Source: UMGS1649 sp045611765 (GTDB lineage: Bacteria; Bacillota; Clostridia; TANB77; CAG-465). Taken from it: 64,000 bases of DNA. The notes beneath the pieces are model-generated. The model ran no database searches. It worked only from the letters and a program-made list of their open reading frames with translations, and was not told the DNA's origin. The position numbers and the translations under genes were made by a program. This document shows, in pieces, positions 18,009-26,846 of the stretch. The DNA lies in contig JAZKXT010000004.1 of assembly GCA_045611765.1 (NCBI GenBank), positions 1 through 64,000 of the forward strand, written 5' to 3'. Numbering within the stretch: the stretch's first letter is position 1; each line of letters starts with the position of its first letter.

Positions 18009-19693
18009 ATTTCTTCCTCCTCATATATTTCACCTTCTTGTACTGGTTCTTGCTCTTTATATTTGTTATCTATATATTGTTCTAGCTCTTCATAACTACT
18101 CGCAACCTTCTCCCCATCTAAATTATAGTAGACCGTAAGTTCAAATAATTCTTTACCATCTTCATCATATAATATATTTTTAATATTCTTATCGGTATAA
18201 TCTAAACCGCCCACAAGAGCATCATCAACTGAAACTTTAGGTGCTGCGTTTTGCTTTGCTAATAATCTATACAAATTCGAATTAAAATACTCCTTTGTCA
18301 TTTCTTCTAGAGAACCATACATTCCAACACATATAAATGACTCCTTACCATAAACGTTGCCATATTCACATATATCTGCATACGGTAAAAATCTTGCAAT
18401 ATAGCCGTTTTTTGTGTTTTTGGTTGCCCTTTCTTGTACTTCTTTTTTAATTCTTTCTTCATGCGCTTTTTGTAAGTTTCTCTTTAATGCTACTAATTCT
18501 GATGAATATTTTTCTATCTCTTCCCTTTCTACTTCTTGTTCGTAAGTAAAGTGGGAAGTATCAAAAAAGCACAAAAACGAATTTTCTGTTTTGTAATACT
18601 CAGGTATACTACCAAGATAATCATTAAAAACAAGCGCTTGAGTCGATGGGATTTCCTCATATATGACATTGTCTGTAAGGAACTTTTTGAATAACGTAAC
18701 ATACTCTGCATACTTGTATAAGTCTATTACATAGCCACCAAGTTCTCCACCATCGTTTATGCCTAGATGTACAACAATTCTATTAGGTGTTACAAAGAAA
18801 TCTATTTCATCTTTATTCAAATTTTTGTACCTATTTATTGCTTGTAATATTATATCTTCATATTCAGAAGTGTCTCTGTTATCCATATTTGCAGCTTTAT
18901 CCCATTCCTTTTCAGACATATCTAAATCTAGCTCTGTATCCCATGCTAACTCTTTATACTTCAAATCATATATTATAGAATTCATTGGTGTGTTATCTGC
19001 AAATAAATCTAGAAATTTTATTCTTTCACCTGTTGCAAGATTAAAGTTCAAGTATGTTTCTTGTTCTTTTACAGCAACATTATTCTCATAAACATATGAA
19101 TAAATTTGTATACTTAAAATATTAGCAAAATTTCCTTCTACATAAGTATAGGCACCATATTGTTGATTTGAATTTAAATTTTTATTTAAAATGAACGCCG
19201 AATCTTTTATCTCTTTATTTATTTTGTCCTGGATTTTAGTGTCTAGCAGTCCAGATATCTCGATATAAGAAATTTGTACCTTATTTTGACTCTCACCATC
19301 TATCTTTATTTTACCTTCCGTATATTCTATCTCTTTTACAGTAATAGGATTGTATGTGTATTTATCTGAAAACTCCACTAAATACTTTGCATCTTTACTG
19401 TTGGATTTTATATCAACATCATTACCTACTTGGACATTAGGTGAACTTGGGCTTTGTTTATCACTTAAAATCTTATTATACCTATACAGTAATACTCCTG
19501 TTGTTGATATGACTAACAACGCACAAATAAAAAATAACAATAATGTTTTAAACCTATTTTTATTATTTAGATTTTCATTTTTTATCTCTCGACCTAATTC
19601 CTCTTGCGGACTTTTATTGCTATTTATAATTAAATTATCATAAATATCAATGCTATCTTTTTCTGTCTTATTGTCTATATTTCCCCTTCTCAT
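18005..19693 (-). CDS. Membrane protein with DUF4163/DUF3298 (RsiV-like) ectodomain
   Basis: The 562-aa product has a cytoplasmic region of about 45 residues and one membrane helix at about 48-70. The outside domain contains DUF4163 (about 100-190: the ISYIEISGLLDTKIQDKINKEI segment) and DUF3298 (about 195-340: the TGERIKFLDLFAD and FFVTPNRIVVHLG blocks). In RsiV and PdaC-type proteins this region binds lysozyme or wall glycan. The short cytoplasmic part has no anti-sigma motif that I recognise and no sigma-factor gene is adjacent. About 220 further residues, partly coiled coil, end in an acidic tail. It is coupled to the PstS-like gene by a 4-base overlap. Confidence 0.75.
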   Translation of the reverse strand: MRRGNIDNKTEKDSIDIYDNLIINSNKSPQEELGREIKNENLNNKNRFKTLLLFFICALLVISTTGVLLYRYNKILSDKQSPSSPNVQVGNDVDIKSNSKDAKYLVEFSDKYTYNPITVKEIEYTEGKIKIDGESQNKVQISYIEISGLLDTKIQDKINKEIKDSAFILNKNLNSNQQYGAYTYVEGNFANILSIQIYSYVYENNVAVKEQETYLNFNLATGERIKFLDLFADNTPMNSIIYDLKYKELAWDTELDLDMSEKEWDKAANMDNRDTSEYEDIILQAINRYKNLNKDEIDFFVTPNRIVVHLGINDGGELGGYVIDLYKYAEYVTLFKKFLTDNVIYEEIPSTQALVFNDYLGSIPEYYKTENSFLCFFDTSHFTYEQEVEREEIEKYSSELVALKRNLQKAHEERIKKEVQERATKNTKNGYIARFLPYADICEYGNVYGKESFICVGMYGSLEEMTKEYFNSNLYRLLAKQNAAPKVSVDDALVGGLDYTDKNIKNILYDEDGKELFELTVYYNLDGEKVASSYEELEQYIDNKYKEQEPVQEGEIYEEEEI

Positions 19694-19710
19694 TATCCAC
19701 CTCTAAGAAC

Positions 19711-19748
19711 AAATACCAGCTTGTAAGGGTCTATACAAGCTGGTATTT
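19711..19748 (-). terminator. Terminator after the winged-helix gene
   Basis: A perfect 15-bp stem (AAATACCAGCTTGTA with TACAAGCTGGTATTT) with an 8-base loop lies 3 bases past the stop at 19752. It is the strongest hairpin near this gene and stops leftward transcription before the DUF3298 gene. Confidence 0.85.
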
Positions 19749-19751
19749 AAA

Positions 19752-20777
19752 TTATTCAACTATAACATTTGGACTATATGTTTTAGATTTTAATTTTGAT
19801 GTTTTAACATCATCATTTTGTCCAGGCTTTAATATGTCTAAAGACTTAGCTGTAAGTTTGTATTTATTGTTTTCAGCGTCAAATTCAAATACGCTGATAG
19901 TATTTTCAAGCGAATCCTCTAATTGTGCTAAATCTGTTGTAAAATACATGTTTTCATCTTTAATATTAAAACCTATTTTTTTAGCTATCCTAAATATTTC
20001 TGCATTGTGATTTACATCTTCACCAACGAAAACAAGTTGTGGAAGTTCATAAAATCCGGCATCATTTTTAGCAAAGTTTTCGTAGAAATCTGCATATAAT
20101 TGAAGTTTTTCAGCAAGCATATTTTGCCAATCTTCATTTCTTCTTACAACTTCAAATACATAATTTACTTCTTGTTCACCGTTATCTAATTTTACCAAAC
20201 CACCAGTTGGTTTAAATTTAACGTTATATTTTTTAGAGAATAATAATAAATTTGGATTTGCCTCTACAAAAGCGCCAACTTTTGTCATATATGCAATTAT
20301 TATTTGATTTCCAGCAAGTTTTCTTTTTAAGGCATATGCAGGTTTAGTATTATCTGTTGGTTGCCACGTTGTTACTACATTTCTTTGTTTTAAAATGTAT
20401 GTAGCTATTTTTTCCAAAGCATATACTCTGTATGAACTCCTTCCAGCTTCTGTTTCGAAAGCATATCTAGATAATACTTTAGACTTTGTTAAATCTTCTA
20501 ACCACTTAGCCACTCTATCTTGTCTTTTTTCAGGTTCAATTTCTTCTAACTTTCCTCTTAATTCTAGTACTTGTGTTACTTGTCTAGAAGTTACAAATCC
20601 ATATTCATTAACTACTTCTAATGCTTTTATATGGTTTTCGCTAATATATCCCATATCCATTTTGAATACAACTTGGTTTATAGACGCAAAACCTTCCTTA
20701 CCATCAAATACTTTTACTTCATTTTCTCTTACCGCAAAAGGCGATACTTTAGTTTTTACTTCTGTATCATTTATCAT
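19752..20777 (-). CDS. Winged-helix protein with a C-terminal nuclease-like domain, function unknown
   Basis: This 341-aa protein is not a family I can name with certainty. Residues of about 45-140 look like a winged helix (ISENHIKALEVVNEYGFVTSRQV then a wing around SRYAFETEAGRSSYRVYAL). Residues of about 190-270 have alternating strands with FEVVRRNEDWQNMLAEKLQLY, the layout of replication-relaxation (Replic_Relax) proteins, in which a nuclease-like fold follows the wHTH. Those proteins are common on conjugative elements, which fits the T4SS-like locus to the right. It is monocistronic. The catalytic residues are not obvious, so a DNA-binding role is more likely than a nuclease. Confidence 0.5.
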   Translation of the reverse strand: MINDTEVKTKVSPFAVRENEVKVFDGKEGFASINQVVFKMDMGYISENHIKALEVVNEYGFVTSRQVTQVLELRGKLEEIEPEKRQDRVAKWLEDLTKSKVLSRYAFETEAGRSSYRVYALEKIATYILKQRNVVTTWQPTDNTKPAYALKRKLAGNQIIIAYMTKVGAFVEANPNLLLFSKKYNVKFKPTGGLVKLDNGEQEVNYVFEVVRRNEDWQNMLAEKLQLYADFYENFAKNDAGFYELPQLVFVGEDVNHNAEIFRIAKKIGFNIKDENMYFTTDLAQLEDSLENTISVFEFDAENNKYKLTAKSLDILKPGQNDDVKTSKLKSKTYSPNVIVE

Positions 20778-20941
20778 AAAATCCCTCCATATTAAAATTT
20801 TAATATATTAAGCTACACATTAATGTGGCTTACATTTATTTGATTAATACATACTTAATATTAACACTAATATTATATCACTATTGATTTAAATATACTA
20901 GTGTTTTAAGGTATATTTTATCATTTGAGTAATGTCTAAAT

Positions 20942-20970
20942 TTGACTATTTTTATGTAAAGTGGTATAAT
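20942..20970 (+). promoter_or_regulatory. Consensus promoter of the small membrane peptide
   Basis: TTGACT (20942-20947) and TATAAT (20965-20970) are 17 bases apart. The ATG follows 50 bases later behind a GGAGGG ribosome binding site. This is one of the best promoters in the window. Confidence 0.85.
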
Positions 20971-21019
20971 TATAATAACTATATATTTAGTTTAAATTAA
21001 TTATATTTGGAGGGATTTT

Positions 21020-21172
21020 ATGTTATTACTTGAAGTTTTTTGGTACTCGCTTGAGCTCTTCATCCAGATTGCCTGGTTGCCCGTTGTGCTTTTCCTCTTG
21101 TTCGTAGTAATTTGTTGGGTAATCGGATGGATTGTACGGCGGTGCAAAAAGAGCAAAAAGAGCAAAAAGTAA
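21020..21172 (+). CDS. Small cationic single-helix membrane peptide
   Basis: This 50-aa ORF is not a known family. It has one hydrophobic helix (residues of about 17-39) preceded by Trp, Glu and other aromatic residues. It ends in a strongly basic tail (RRCKKSKKSKK). A strong promoter, a GGAGGG site and a terminator-like hairpin surround it, and it is the only plus-strand gene within 23 kb. By my count it is about 41% G+C, well above its neighbours. The shape fits toxin-like or phage-type membrane peptides or a small membrane regulator, and I cannot choose between them. Confidence 0.55.
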   Translation: MLLLEVFWYSLELFIQIAWLPVVLFLLFVVICWVIGWIVRRCKKSKKSKK

Positions 21173-21178
21173 ACCCAA

Positions 21179-21206
21179 AACAGCTGGCACTAATGTGTCA
21201 GCTGTT
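21179..21206 (+). terminator. Terminator between the small peptide and the S1 gene
   Basis: AACAGCTG pairs with CAGCTGTT, with an inner CAC/GTG stem and one mismatch. It sits 6 bases past the small-peptide stop and 3 bases before the stop of the convergent S1-domain gene. No long T run follows, so confidence is moderate. Confidence 0.55.
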
Positions 21207-21209
21207 ATC

Positions 21210-21983
21210 CTAGCCTATTATCTCTACTTTTATTTTTTCTTTTTCTAAATTTATCTTTTTAATATACACTAATACTTTCTGGCCATACTCTATTCCACTA
21301 ACATGTTCAGACATTGCAACTAAGTTGTTGGCAAGTTCAATAAACATACCAGTTTTTGTTCTGCTTCTAACTATCCCTTCAACTACATCGCGTTCTTTTA
21401 GTTTTTTCACTTTATCTGCAAATGTTCCCATCGCATCTTTTAAAGACAACTCTATTTTTCCTGTGTCTTTATCGAACTTTTTAACTACGCATTGTACACG
21501 TTGACCCATTTTTAACTTTTCAGAAGCTTTATTTATTCTTACCGCAGATATATCCTCAATTTTAACTATTCCAGTCACACCACCGCCAACATCAACAAAT
21601 GCTGCGTAATCTGTTAGTCCTCTAACTACACCTTTCAGTTTCATACCCGGCTTTAAATTTGAGTACATCCAACGTCTAACCTTAAGTTCTAATTCTTTCC
21701 TTGAAAGTATTATTTGAGCTATCTGGTCATTTTCATATTTTATTTCTTTTATACACACTTGCATTATTTTGCCTTTTTTCTTTAAGCAAAAGTCAGCATC
21801 AACAAGTCCATCGTCCTGTACTATACACGAAGCCTCTTCTCTTGGTATAATTCCATTATTACCAGCGAATATACAATGTAAATTATATTTATCATCTATG
21901 TTTTCTATATATGCCTCAAAAGCTTGCTTATTTTGCAACGCTTCTTGCAATTGTTCTGGTGTATATTTTTTAATTTTTTTCAT
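21210..21983 (-). CDS. S1 RNA-binding-domain protein
   Basis: The 257-aa product has two S1-type OB folds: residues of about 109-178 (LKGVVRGLTDYAAFVDVGGGVTG... with KMGQRVQCVVKKFD) and about 190-255 (VEGIVRSRTKTGMFIEL). The N-terminal 100 residues resemble a third, degenerate repeat. Such proteins bind single-stranded RNA, like ribosomal S1 or its relatives. It is the last gene of the T4SS-like series and is 20 bases from the preceding gene, so it may simply be co-transcribed. A direct link to secretion is not shown. Confidence 0.8.
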   Translation of the reverse strand: MKKIKKYTPEQLQEALQNKQAFEAYIENIDDKYNLHCIFAGNNGIIPREEASCIVQDDGLVDADFCLKKKGKIMQVCIKEIKYENDQIAQIILSRKELELKVRRWMYSNLKPGMKLKGVVRGLTDYAAFVDVGGGVTGIVKIEDISAVRINKASEKLKMGQRVQCVVKKFDKDTGKIELSLKDAMGTFADKVKKLKERDVVEGIVRSRTKTGMFIELANNLVAMSEHVSGIEYGQKVLVYIKKINLEKEKIKVEIIG

Positions 21984-22003
21984 TTTTGTTTTCTCCTGCT
22001 TGA

Positions 22004-22678
22004 TTATGTGTTGTATATAGAATTGTATGATAATAATACTCTTCTATCTTCTTTTTCCATATACTTAAATATCATTGTTTTAATTACATCATTTGGATTA
22101 TATTCTGTTACTTCTCCTTCAAAAATTTCAGAAAATTGTGAGGGGCCAATCTCTAAACAATCTATATAAACTGTATATACGTTTTGACTTTCATCATATT
22201 CACGTTTTTTAAATTTATATATTTCTGCATCTGTTCCAACTAGGGTTGCTGGAACAGATACATACTCATCATCAATTTCCAAAGTCACATTAGAATAGTT
22301 TATAGTTTTATCAAAAATGTGTCTTACCATATTTTCTAAATCAGCTCGCTTCACCTTTTGAGCAGACTCAATTTCAGTATTAGTTTGATTATTTAATAAA
22401 TTTAAATAATCTGTTGCAAATCTTATCATATTATCATCCGTTATACTATTTATTTCTAGGTTAACAGACTTGTCAAGATGAAACTGCGCACATTTTAATA
22501 ATACTAACATTTGCTCTGTTTTAAGCTCATTGTTTACTTTTGTTTTTTCTCTTGTTTCCGGATTGCTTGTTACGATCATAATTATTACTAGTATAACAAA
22601 GGCTATTATTAATCCAACTAATATTTTACCTAAAATATCTGTAACGTTTATATTCTTAATAGTTCCTTTATTTACCAT
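22004..22678 (-). CDS. Single-pass membrane protein of the T4SS-like locus, unknown
   Basis: The 224-aa product has a cytoplasmic start, one membrane helix at about 16-37 and an external region of about 185 residues. That region is helical at first (about 45-115) and then beta-rich. I recognise no family. Its first seven bases overlap the end of the CHAP gene and it has a GGGG site upstream, so it is in the same operon. The type (small N-in helix, soluble outer domain) is that of VirB8/TcpC-like scaffold proteins, but no sequence match supports that name. Confidence 0.55.
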   Translation of the reverse strand: MVNKGTIKNINVTDILGKILVGLIIAFVILVIIMIVTSNPETREKTKVNNELKTEQMLVLLKCAQFHLDKSVNLEINSITDDNMIRFATDYLNLLNNQTNTEIESAQKVKRADLENMVRHIFDKTINYSNVTLEIDDEYVSVPATLVGTDAEIYKFKKREYDESQNVYTVYIDCLEIGPSQFSEIFEGEVTEYNPNDVIKTMIFKYMEKEDRRVLLSYNSIYNT

Positions 22679-25386
22679 AAATTACCCCTTTCTGCTTCTG
22701 CTAGAACTGTACTAATACTTACAAATGAAGCTATTTTCTTCAAAGAAACGTACGAACTCGCTGTATGTACAACTTCTTGAACTTTTGAGCCATTAAATCC
22801 TCCATTAGAAGTTCCCCAGTTCCCATCTATAGTAGTTATGGATGTAACATTTCCAGCTTCATCCTTTTCTACAGTTTTAACAATAGATGTATGGTTTCTT
22901 CTTCCCTCTGAATCATAACTAAATAATATTATATCACCTGGTTGAATACTAGAAAGAGGAGCGATGTGAGTTGGATCGCTTTGAACACACAATCTACCAC
23001 TTATACCTTGCTCTACCCATTCTTTAACATCAAAGAAGCCCGGCTTTGCATTATTTTGATTCCAGAATGTTGTACATGCTGCATAGTTTGGAATAGGTAT
23101 TTTTTGTCCTGTTTGATGCTCTATTTCTCTTAAACAATATGATACAAACATTGCGCACCAATGATTTCTAAAAAATGTTCCATGGTTATTTATAGACATC
23201 ATATGGTCTAGGTTGTCTCCTAAATGGCTCATTGCCAGTGTTATTAGTGCTTCATTAATACCACCGGCTGCAACAACTGCACCAAGATTTAACCCTTCTA
23301 ATATTCCTAAAGAATTACCATACATTAAGCCACTTAATGGATATTGCTCCGCTAATTCTTGAAGATCTGTTCTTAATACGTTATACGATATAGATAACGC
23401 ACTTTTTCTTATTCCAATGTTATTTGTGGAGCTGCTACTAGCGTCTCCACCTATGTAGTCTTTATAAATAGTATCATCTGAATTCATTAAATCAATAAGA
23501 TTTATATCTTTATCTTCATATAATGCTTTGTAATAAATTTCATCTGTTTCACTAAAATCATCACCTGTAATATCTTTAACGCTGTCTATATTATATATTC
23601 CAGATTTTGACTCACTAAAATTCAAATTGTCTGACCAGCTATATGTGTCTGTATACTCTTTACCTGTTTTGGTTATCTCAACAACTGTATTTATTTTTTT
23701 TGTTTGCGTTGAACCTGATTTGAAAGTTCCTCCAGCCGGTATAGATGAAAATGAAGCCACAACATATTTGTCAGTACTACTTTTCCAACTAGCATTTGAT
23801 GCTGTTTCCGTCTTTTCTGTTTCGTTATAATCTACGTCAACTTGAGTTAGTTCATCAGACTTAGAATTAGTCTTTTCTGCTTCTCTATATTCCTCTATTG
23901 TCTTAGTTCCATAGTCGCCAGTTTTGTTTATAAAATTATTATAATTTTCTGTAGAATAATTATAATATGCTTCAAAATTATATGAATTAGATATAACTTT
24001 ATCTAACATTTTAGCTGTTGATGTAACATATGTCCAATTATATGTTTTCACATCATTTACCGGGTTCTTTGTTTCTCTAACTCCCTGCACTACAGTAGGA
24101 ATTGCTGTTGTTTCATCGTCCGTACAATAAGTAACTTCTGTTGTTGCCTTCTTGGTTCCATAGCTACATCCTGCTATCCATGTATCCTTACAATTTGTTG
24201 TTTTGTATATAAAAGAGTTCCCCAAATCATCTACATTACATATTTTATTTCCACCTATTTTATCATTACAAGGTACCTTGGTGGTTATACTCATTCTTGA
24301 ATCTTTACATAGTCCTGCTTCATAATCTTCTTTAGTACACGCTTCACCAGCAGATTCGCCACTTGAATATGTATAAGTTTTACACGTCCTAGTAGTAGTT
24401 GTTGTTGTTGTTGTTTGGTCATAAATCAAATAATTCGTAGTTCTTGCTAGTCTTTCTAATTTGTATCTGTCCATTACTATCTCATGATATGCATTCGCTA
24501 TAGTATTATATGCTAACTGTACATTATAATTAGAAGCATCTTGTGTATCCATAGTTCCTGCGGTTAAATCAAATGGAATACGCCATGATTGTAAATACGG
24601 TCTAATTTTTGATACGAAAAATTCCAAGTTTTGTTCAGAACCATTTTCAGAATTACTATCTATCTTAGGATATACTAATTTAGTTGTTTCATCTAATGAA
24701 AAGTCTATGTTAGACTTAGCAAGTCCACTGCCAGATTTTACATATGAACGCCAAATAATGTTGTTAAAATTATATTTTTCAGTTAATAATATATGTTCAT
24801 ATATTGTTCTACTATCGCTTAGTTTAACCGCTCCCGCTAGTGAAGGCGCAGTTTCTATTACTCTATCCACTTCTTGCACTTCTCCTGAAGAATAGTTAGA
24901 TGTTATATGTGCAACTCTATTTGCCACAGTACTGCTTTCTTTCCCCGAAAATACAGTATTAAGCGCTTCATAATAACCTTCTCTACTATTTTTTATTGTA
25001 TCAAAATAACTAGTCTTTATCTGCTCTACTTCTTGATCTGTAGCAAGTATTAACGACCCCGTTTCTTTATATGTTTGTGCTGAAACAGAAGTGCTACTAG
25101 AATAAATATTGTATACTGTTGTACTAGATTGAGACGAAGTATCTTCCGCATCACCTTCAATCAACAATGATAATGCTATTATGCCACCTATTACCCCATA
25201 AATAGCCAGTTTGGCTTTTAATATGAAAATATCTTTTGCATTGCCTCTAAAAGCTCCCTTTATATTGTCCCAAAGGGTACCGATACCCTTTCTTCTTCTG
25301 GTTTTCCTTTCTGTTTGAGAATTAGGCATTATCCCTTGATCGTTTTGTTTTAAATCATCTTTGTCCTCTTGTTCTTTTTCTTCCAT
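22672..25386 (-). CDS. CHAP-domain peptidoglycan hydrolase of the T4SS-like locus
   Basis: This 904-aa protein would open the wall for the secretion channel, as VirB1/Orf14-type proteins do. It has a cytoplasmic tail of about 50 residues, a membrane helix (about 56-75) and a long helical and beta-rich outside part. A run of six or more Thr lies near residue 325, followed by a Cys-rich segment of about 90 residues. A C-terminal CHAP domain (about 730-900) has the catalytic Cys in NHWCAMFVSYC and the His in RNHTSIVK, then DGNWG. The catalytic residues are intact. The gene begins 57 bases after the 279-aa gene with GAGGTG before the ATG. Confidence 0.8.
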   Translation of the reverse strand: MEEKEQEDKDDLKQNDQGIMPNSQTERKTRRRKGIGTLWDNIKGAFRGNAKDIFILKAKLAIYGVIGGIIALSLLIEGDAEDTSSQSSTTVYNIYSSSTSVSAQTYKETGSLILATDQEVEQIKTSYFDTIKNSREGYYEALNTVFSGKESSTVANRVAHITSNYSSGEVQEVDRVIETAPSLAGAVKLSDSRTIYEHILLTEKYNFNNIIWRSYVKSGSGLAKSNIDFSLDETTKLVYPKIDSNSENGSEQNLEFFVSKIRPYLQSWRIPFDLTAGTMDTQDASNYNVQLAYNTIANAYHEIVMDRYKLERLARTTNYLIYDQTTTTTTTTRTCKTYTYSSGESAGEACTKEDYEAGLCKDSRMSITTKVPCNDKIGGNKICNVDDLGNSFIYKTTNCKDTWIAGCSYGTKKATTEVTYCTDDETTAIPTVVQGVRETKNPVNDVKTYNWTYVTSTAKMLDKVISNSYNFEAYYNYSTENYNNFINKTGDYGTKTIEEYREAEKTNSKSDELTQVDVDYNETEKTETASNASWKSSTDKYVVASFSSIPAGGTFKSGSTQTKKINTVVEITKTGKEYTDTYSWSDNLNFSESKSGIYNIDSVKDITGDDFSETDEIYYKALYEDKDINLIDLMNSDDTIYKDYIGGDASSSSTNNIGIRKSALSISYNVLRTDLQELAEQYPLSGLMYGNSLGILEGLNLGAVVAAGGINEALITLAMSHLGDNLDHMMSINNHGTFFRNHWCAMFVSYCLREIEHQTGQKIPIPNYAACTTFWNQNNAKPGFFDVKEWVEQGISGRLCVQSDPTHIAPLSSIQPGDIILFSYDSEGRRNHTSIVKTVEKDEAGNVTSITTIDGNWGTSNGGFNGSKVQEVVHTASSYVSLKKIASFVSISTVLAEAERGNLW

Positions 25387-25443
25387 TAGCTTTTCACCTC
25401 ATTTCTATGCTGTATCCCTTATTATTATATATTGTTTAATTAT

Positions 25444-26283
25444 CTATAAACTAATTTTTATATTAGCTTTAGAAAATTCCAGATTGACTCCGACGAAAAC
25501 TATATATTCTATGTTTTCTTGCAATTGTGCCGGTACTTCAAAAACCAATTGTTTGTTCACCGTCATATTCGGCGTTAGAGTTGTGCATGAGCCACTAGAA
25601 ACTAAATTAGATAGTGAATATGTATTACCATCCGTTAGTACAGCTTGCACACCCACAGTACTGTTAAAATCAAATCCAACATTACTATCATTTAGATTTT
25701 CTATACTCATATCTATATCTAAATATCTTAAATTTCTATAAATACTATTAACTGTAAATTTTATATTATTTTTTGTCGTTGCTCTATCGTATGTTGTATA
25801 TGAATAAAAATCATCAAAAACAATTTCATATTCATATGGATACGTTTCTATAATATTTATTACTCTACTGTTGTTTCCTGAATACATAGTAGTGGAATAG
25901 ACATATGTTTCACCATCTTCATATATGTTCAGGCCTTTTACTTGAACATCAGACGAAAAATAGTTTTTGCTTTCCAATTCGCTTATTATACTTTGAGCAG
26001 TTTTATTTGTATATTCAAGATATCCATTAGATATTGATTCTGCGAATTCTTCCTTTTTGCTATTCTTGAAAATATACGTTAAATCATCTATATATTGTTG
26101 CCCTTGTTCTGTTTTTCTAGTAGTTATATCTACTTTTTGATATGTTGCATATTCCTTTTCTTTTGGCCACCATATAATAAGTATAATTGCTATCATAATT
26201 AATGCGTAAGCTATAATTACATATACTAAAGTTTTTTTATCTCTACCAAATATATCTAATATTTCATCTATTTTATCTCTCAT
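25444..26283 (-). CDS. Single-pass membrane protein of the T4SS-like locus, unknown (279 aa)
   Basis: It has a short cytoplasmic N-terminus, one helix at about 18-38 and an outer domain. The outer domain has a helical half (about 55-110: IDDLTYIFKNSKKEEFAESI) and a beta half with an Ig-like C-terminal end (FEVPAQLQENIEYIVFVGV). The layout is N-in helix plus two extracellular folds. It lies between a shorter protein of the same plan (26292) and the CHAP hydrolase, with a GGTG site before its ATG. I assume a structural role in the channel. A VirB8-like fold is possible but not demonstrated. Confidence 0.5.
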   Translation of the reverse strand: MRDKIDEILDIFGRDKKTLVYVIIAYALIMIAIILIIWWPKEKEYATYQKVDITTRKTEQGQQYIDDLTYIFKNSKKEEFAESISNGYLEYTNKTAQSIISELESKNYFSSDVQVKGLNIYEDGETYVYSTTMYSGNNSRVINIIETYPYEYEIVFDDFYSYTTYDRATTKNNIKFTVNSIYRNLRYLDIDMSIENLNDSNVGFDFNSTVGVQAVLTDGNTYSLSNLVSSGSCTTLTPNMTVNKQLVFEVPAQLQENIEYIVFVGVNLEFSKANIKISL

Positions 26284-26291
26284 GACTGCAC

Positions 26292-26831
26292 CTACTCTAT
26301 ATACACAATTTTAAACAGTGATTGTTCTTTATTAACTTGTAGCGCTATATATCCTTTTTCATTGTTTCTATTACTTTGTAGTACACAAAGATATATGTTG
26401 TTATCAAAAGAATATATATCCTTTAGTATTTGATATGTATACATAGTTTCATAATTATCATTAATGTTAACGTAGAATTTATTTAAAAATTTTTCAGCAA
26501 CCTCTATATATTCTTTTTTACTTAAATAACCTTTATAATTTTCAGTTAAATATTTGTAATAACTATCATACATTGTCTTTTCTTCATCGTTATTTGTATT
26601 TATATATGAATCAAGATACTGATTTATAATTTTCTCTAATGTATAATATGTCTCTCTATCTGTTACTATTTCACCTTTATACATTACATCTGTTGCAGTT
26701 GTTATCTTTTTGTAATTCCAAGTTTCATCCATCCTATTTTTACCAAGAAAATAATTAAGTAAAAGGAGGATTATTAGGATTAGTACTAAAGAGATTAACA
26801 ACAATTTCGAGTCAGTCCTTTTTCCTTCCAT
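26292..26831 (-). CDS. Single-pass membrane protein of the T4SS-like locus, unknown (179 aa)
   Basis: It has a cytoplasmic tail, one helix at about 9-28, then a small soluble domain. Two helical segments are followed by strands (YTYQILKDIYSF, YLCVLQSNRNNEKGYIALQV, LFKIVYIE). The order helix-helix-strands suggests an NTF2-like fold of the VirB8 type, which is inference only. It is 8 bases from the next gene and 15 from the previous one, with an AGGAGG site, so it is firmly part of the operon. Confidence 0.5.
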   Translation of the reverse strand: MEGKRTDSKLLLISLVLILIILLLLNYFLGKNRMDETWNYKKITTATDVMYKGEIVTDRETYYTLEKIINQYLDSYINTNNDEEKTMYDSYYKYLTENYKGYLSKKEYIEVAEKFLNKFYVNINDNYETMYTYQILKDIYSFDNNIYLCVLQSNRNNEKGYIALQVNKEQSLFKIVYIE

Positions 26832-26846
26832 AATTTCCTCCTACTT

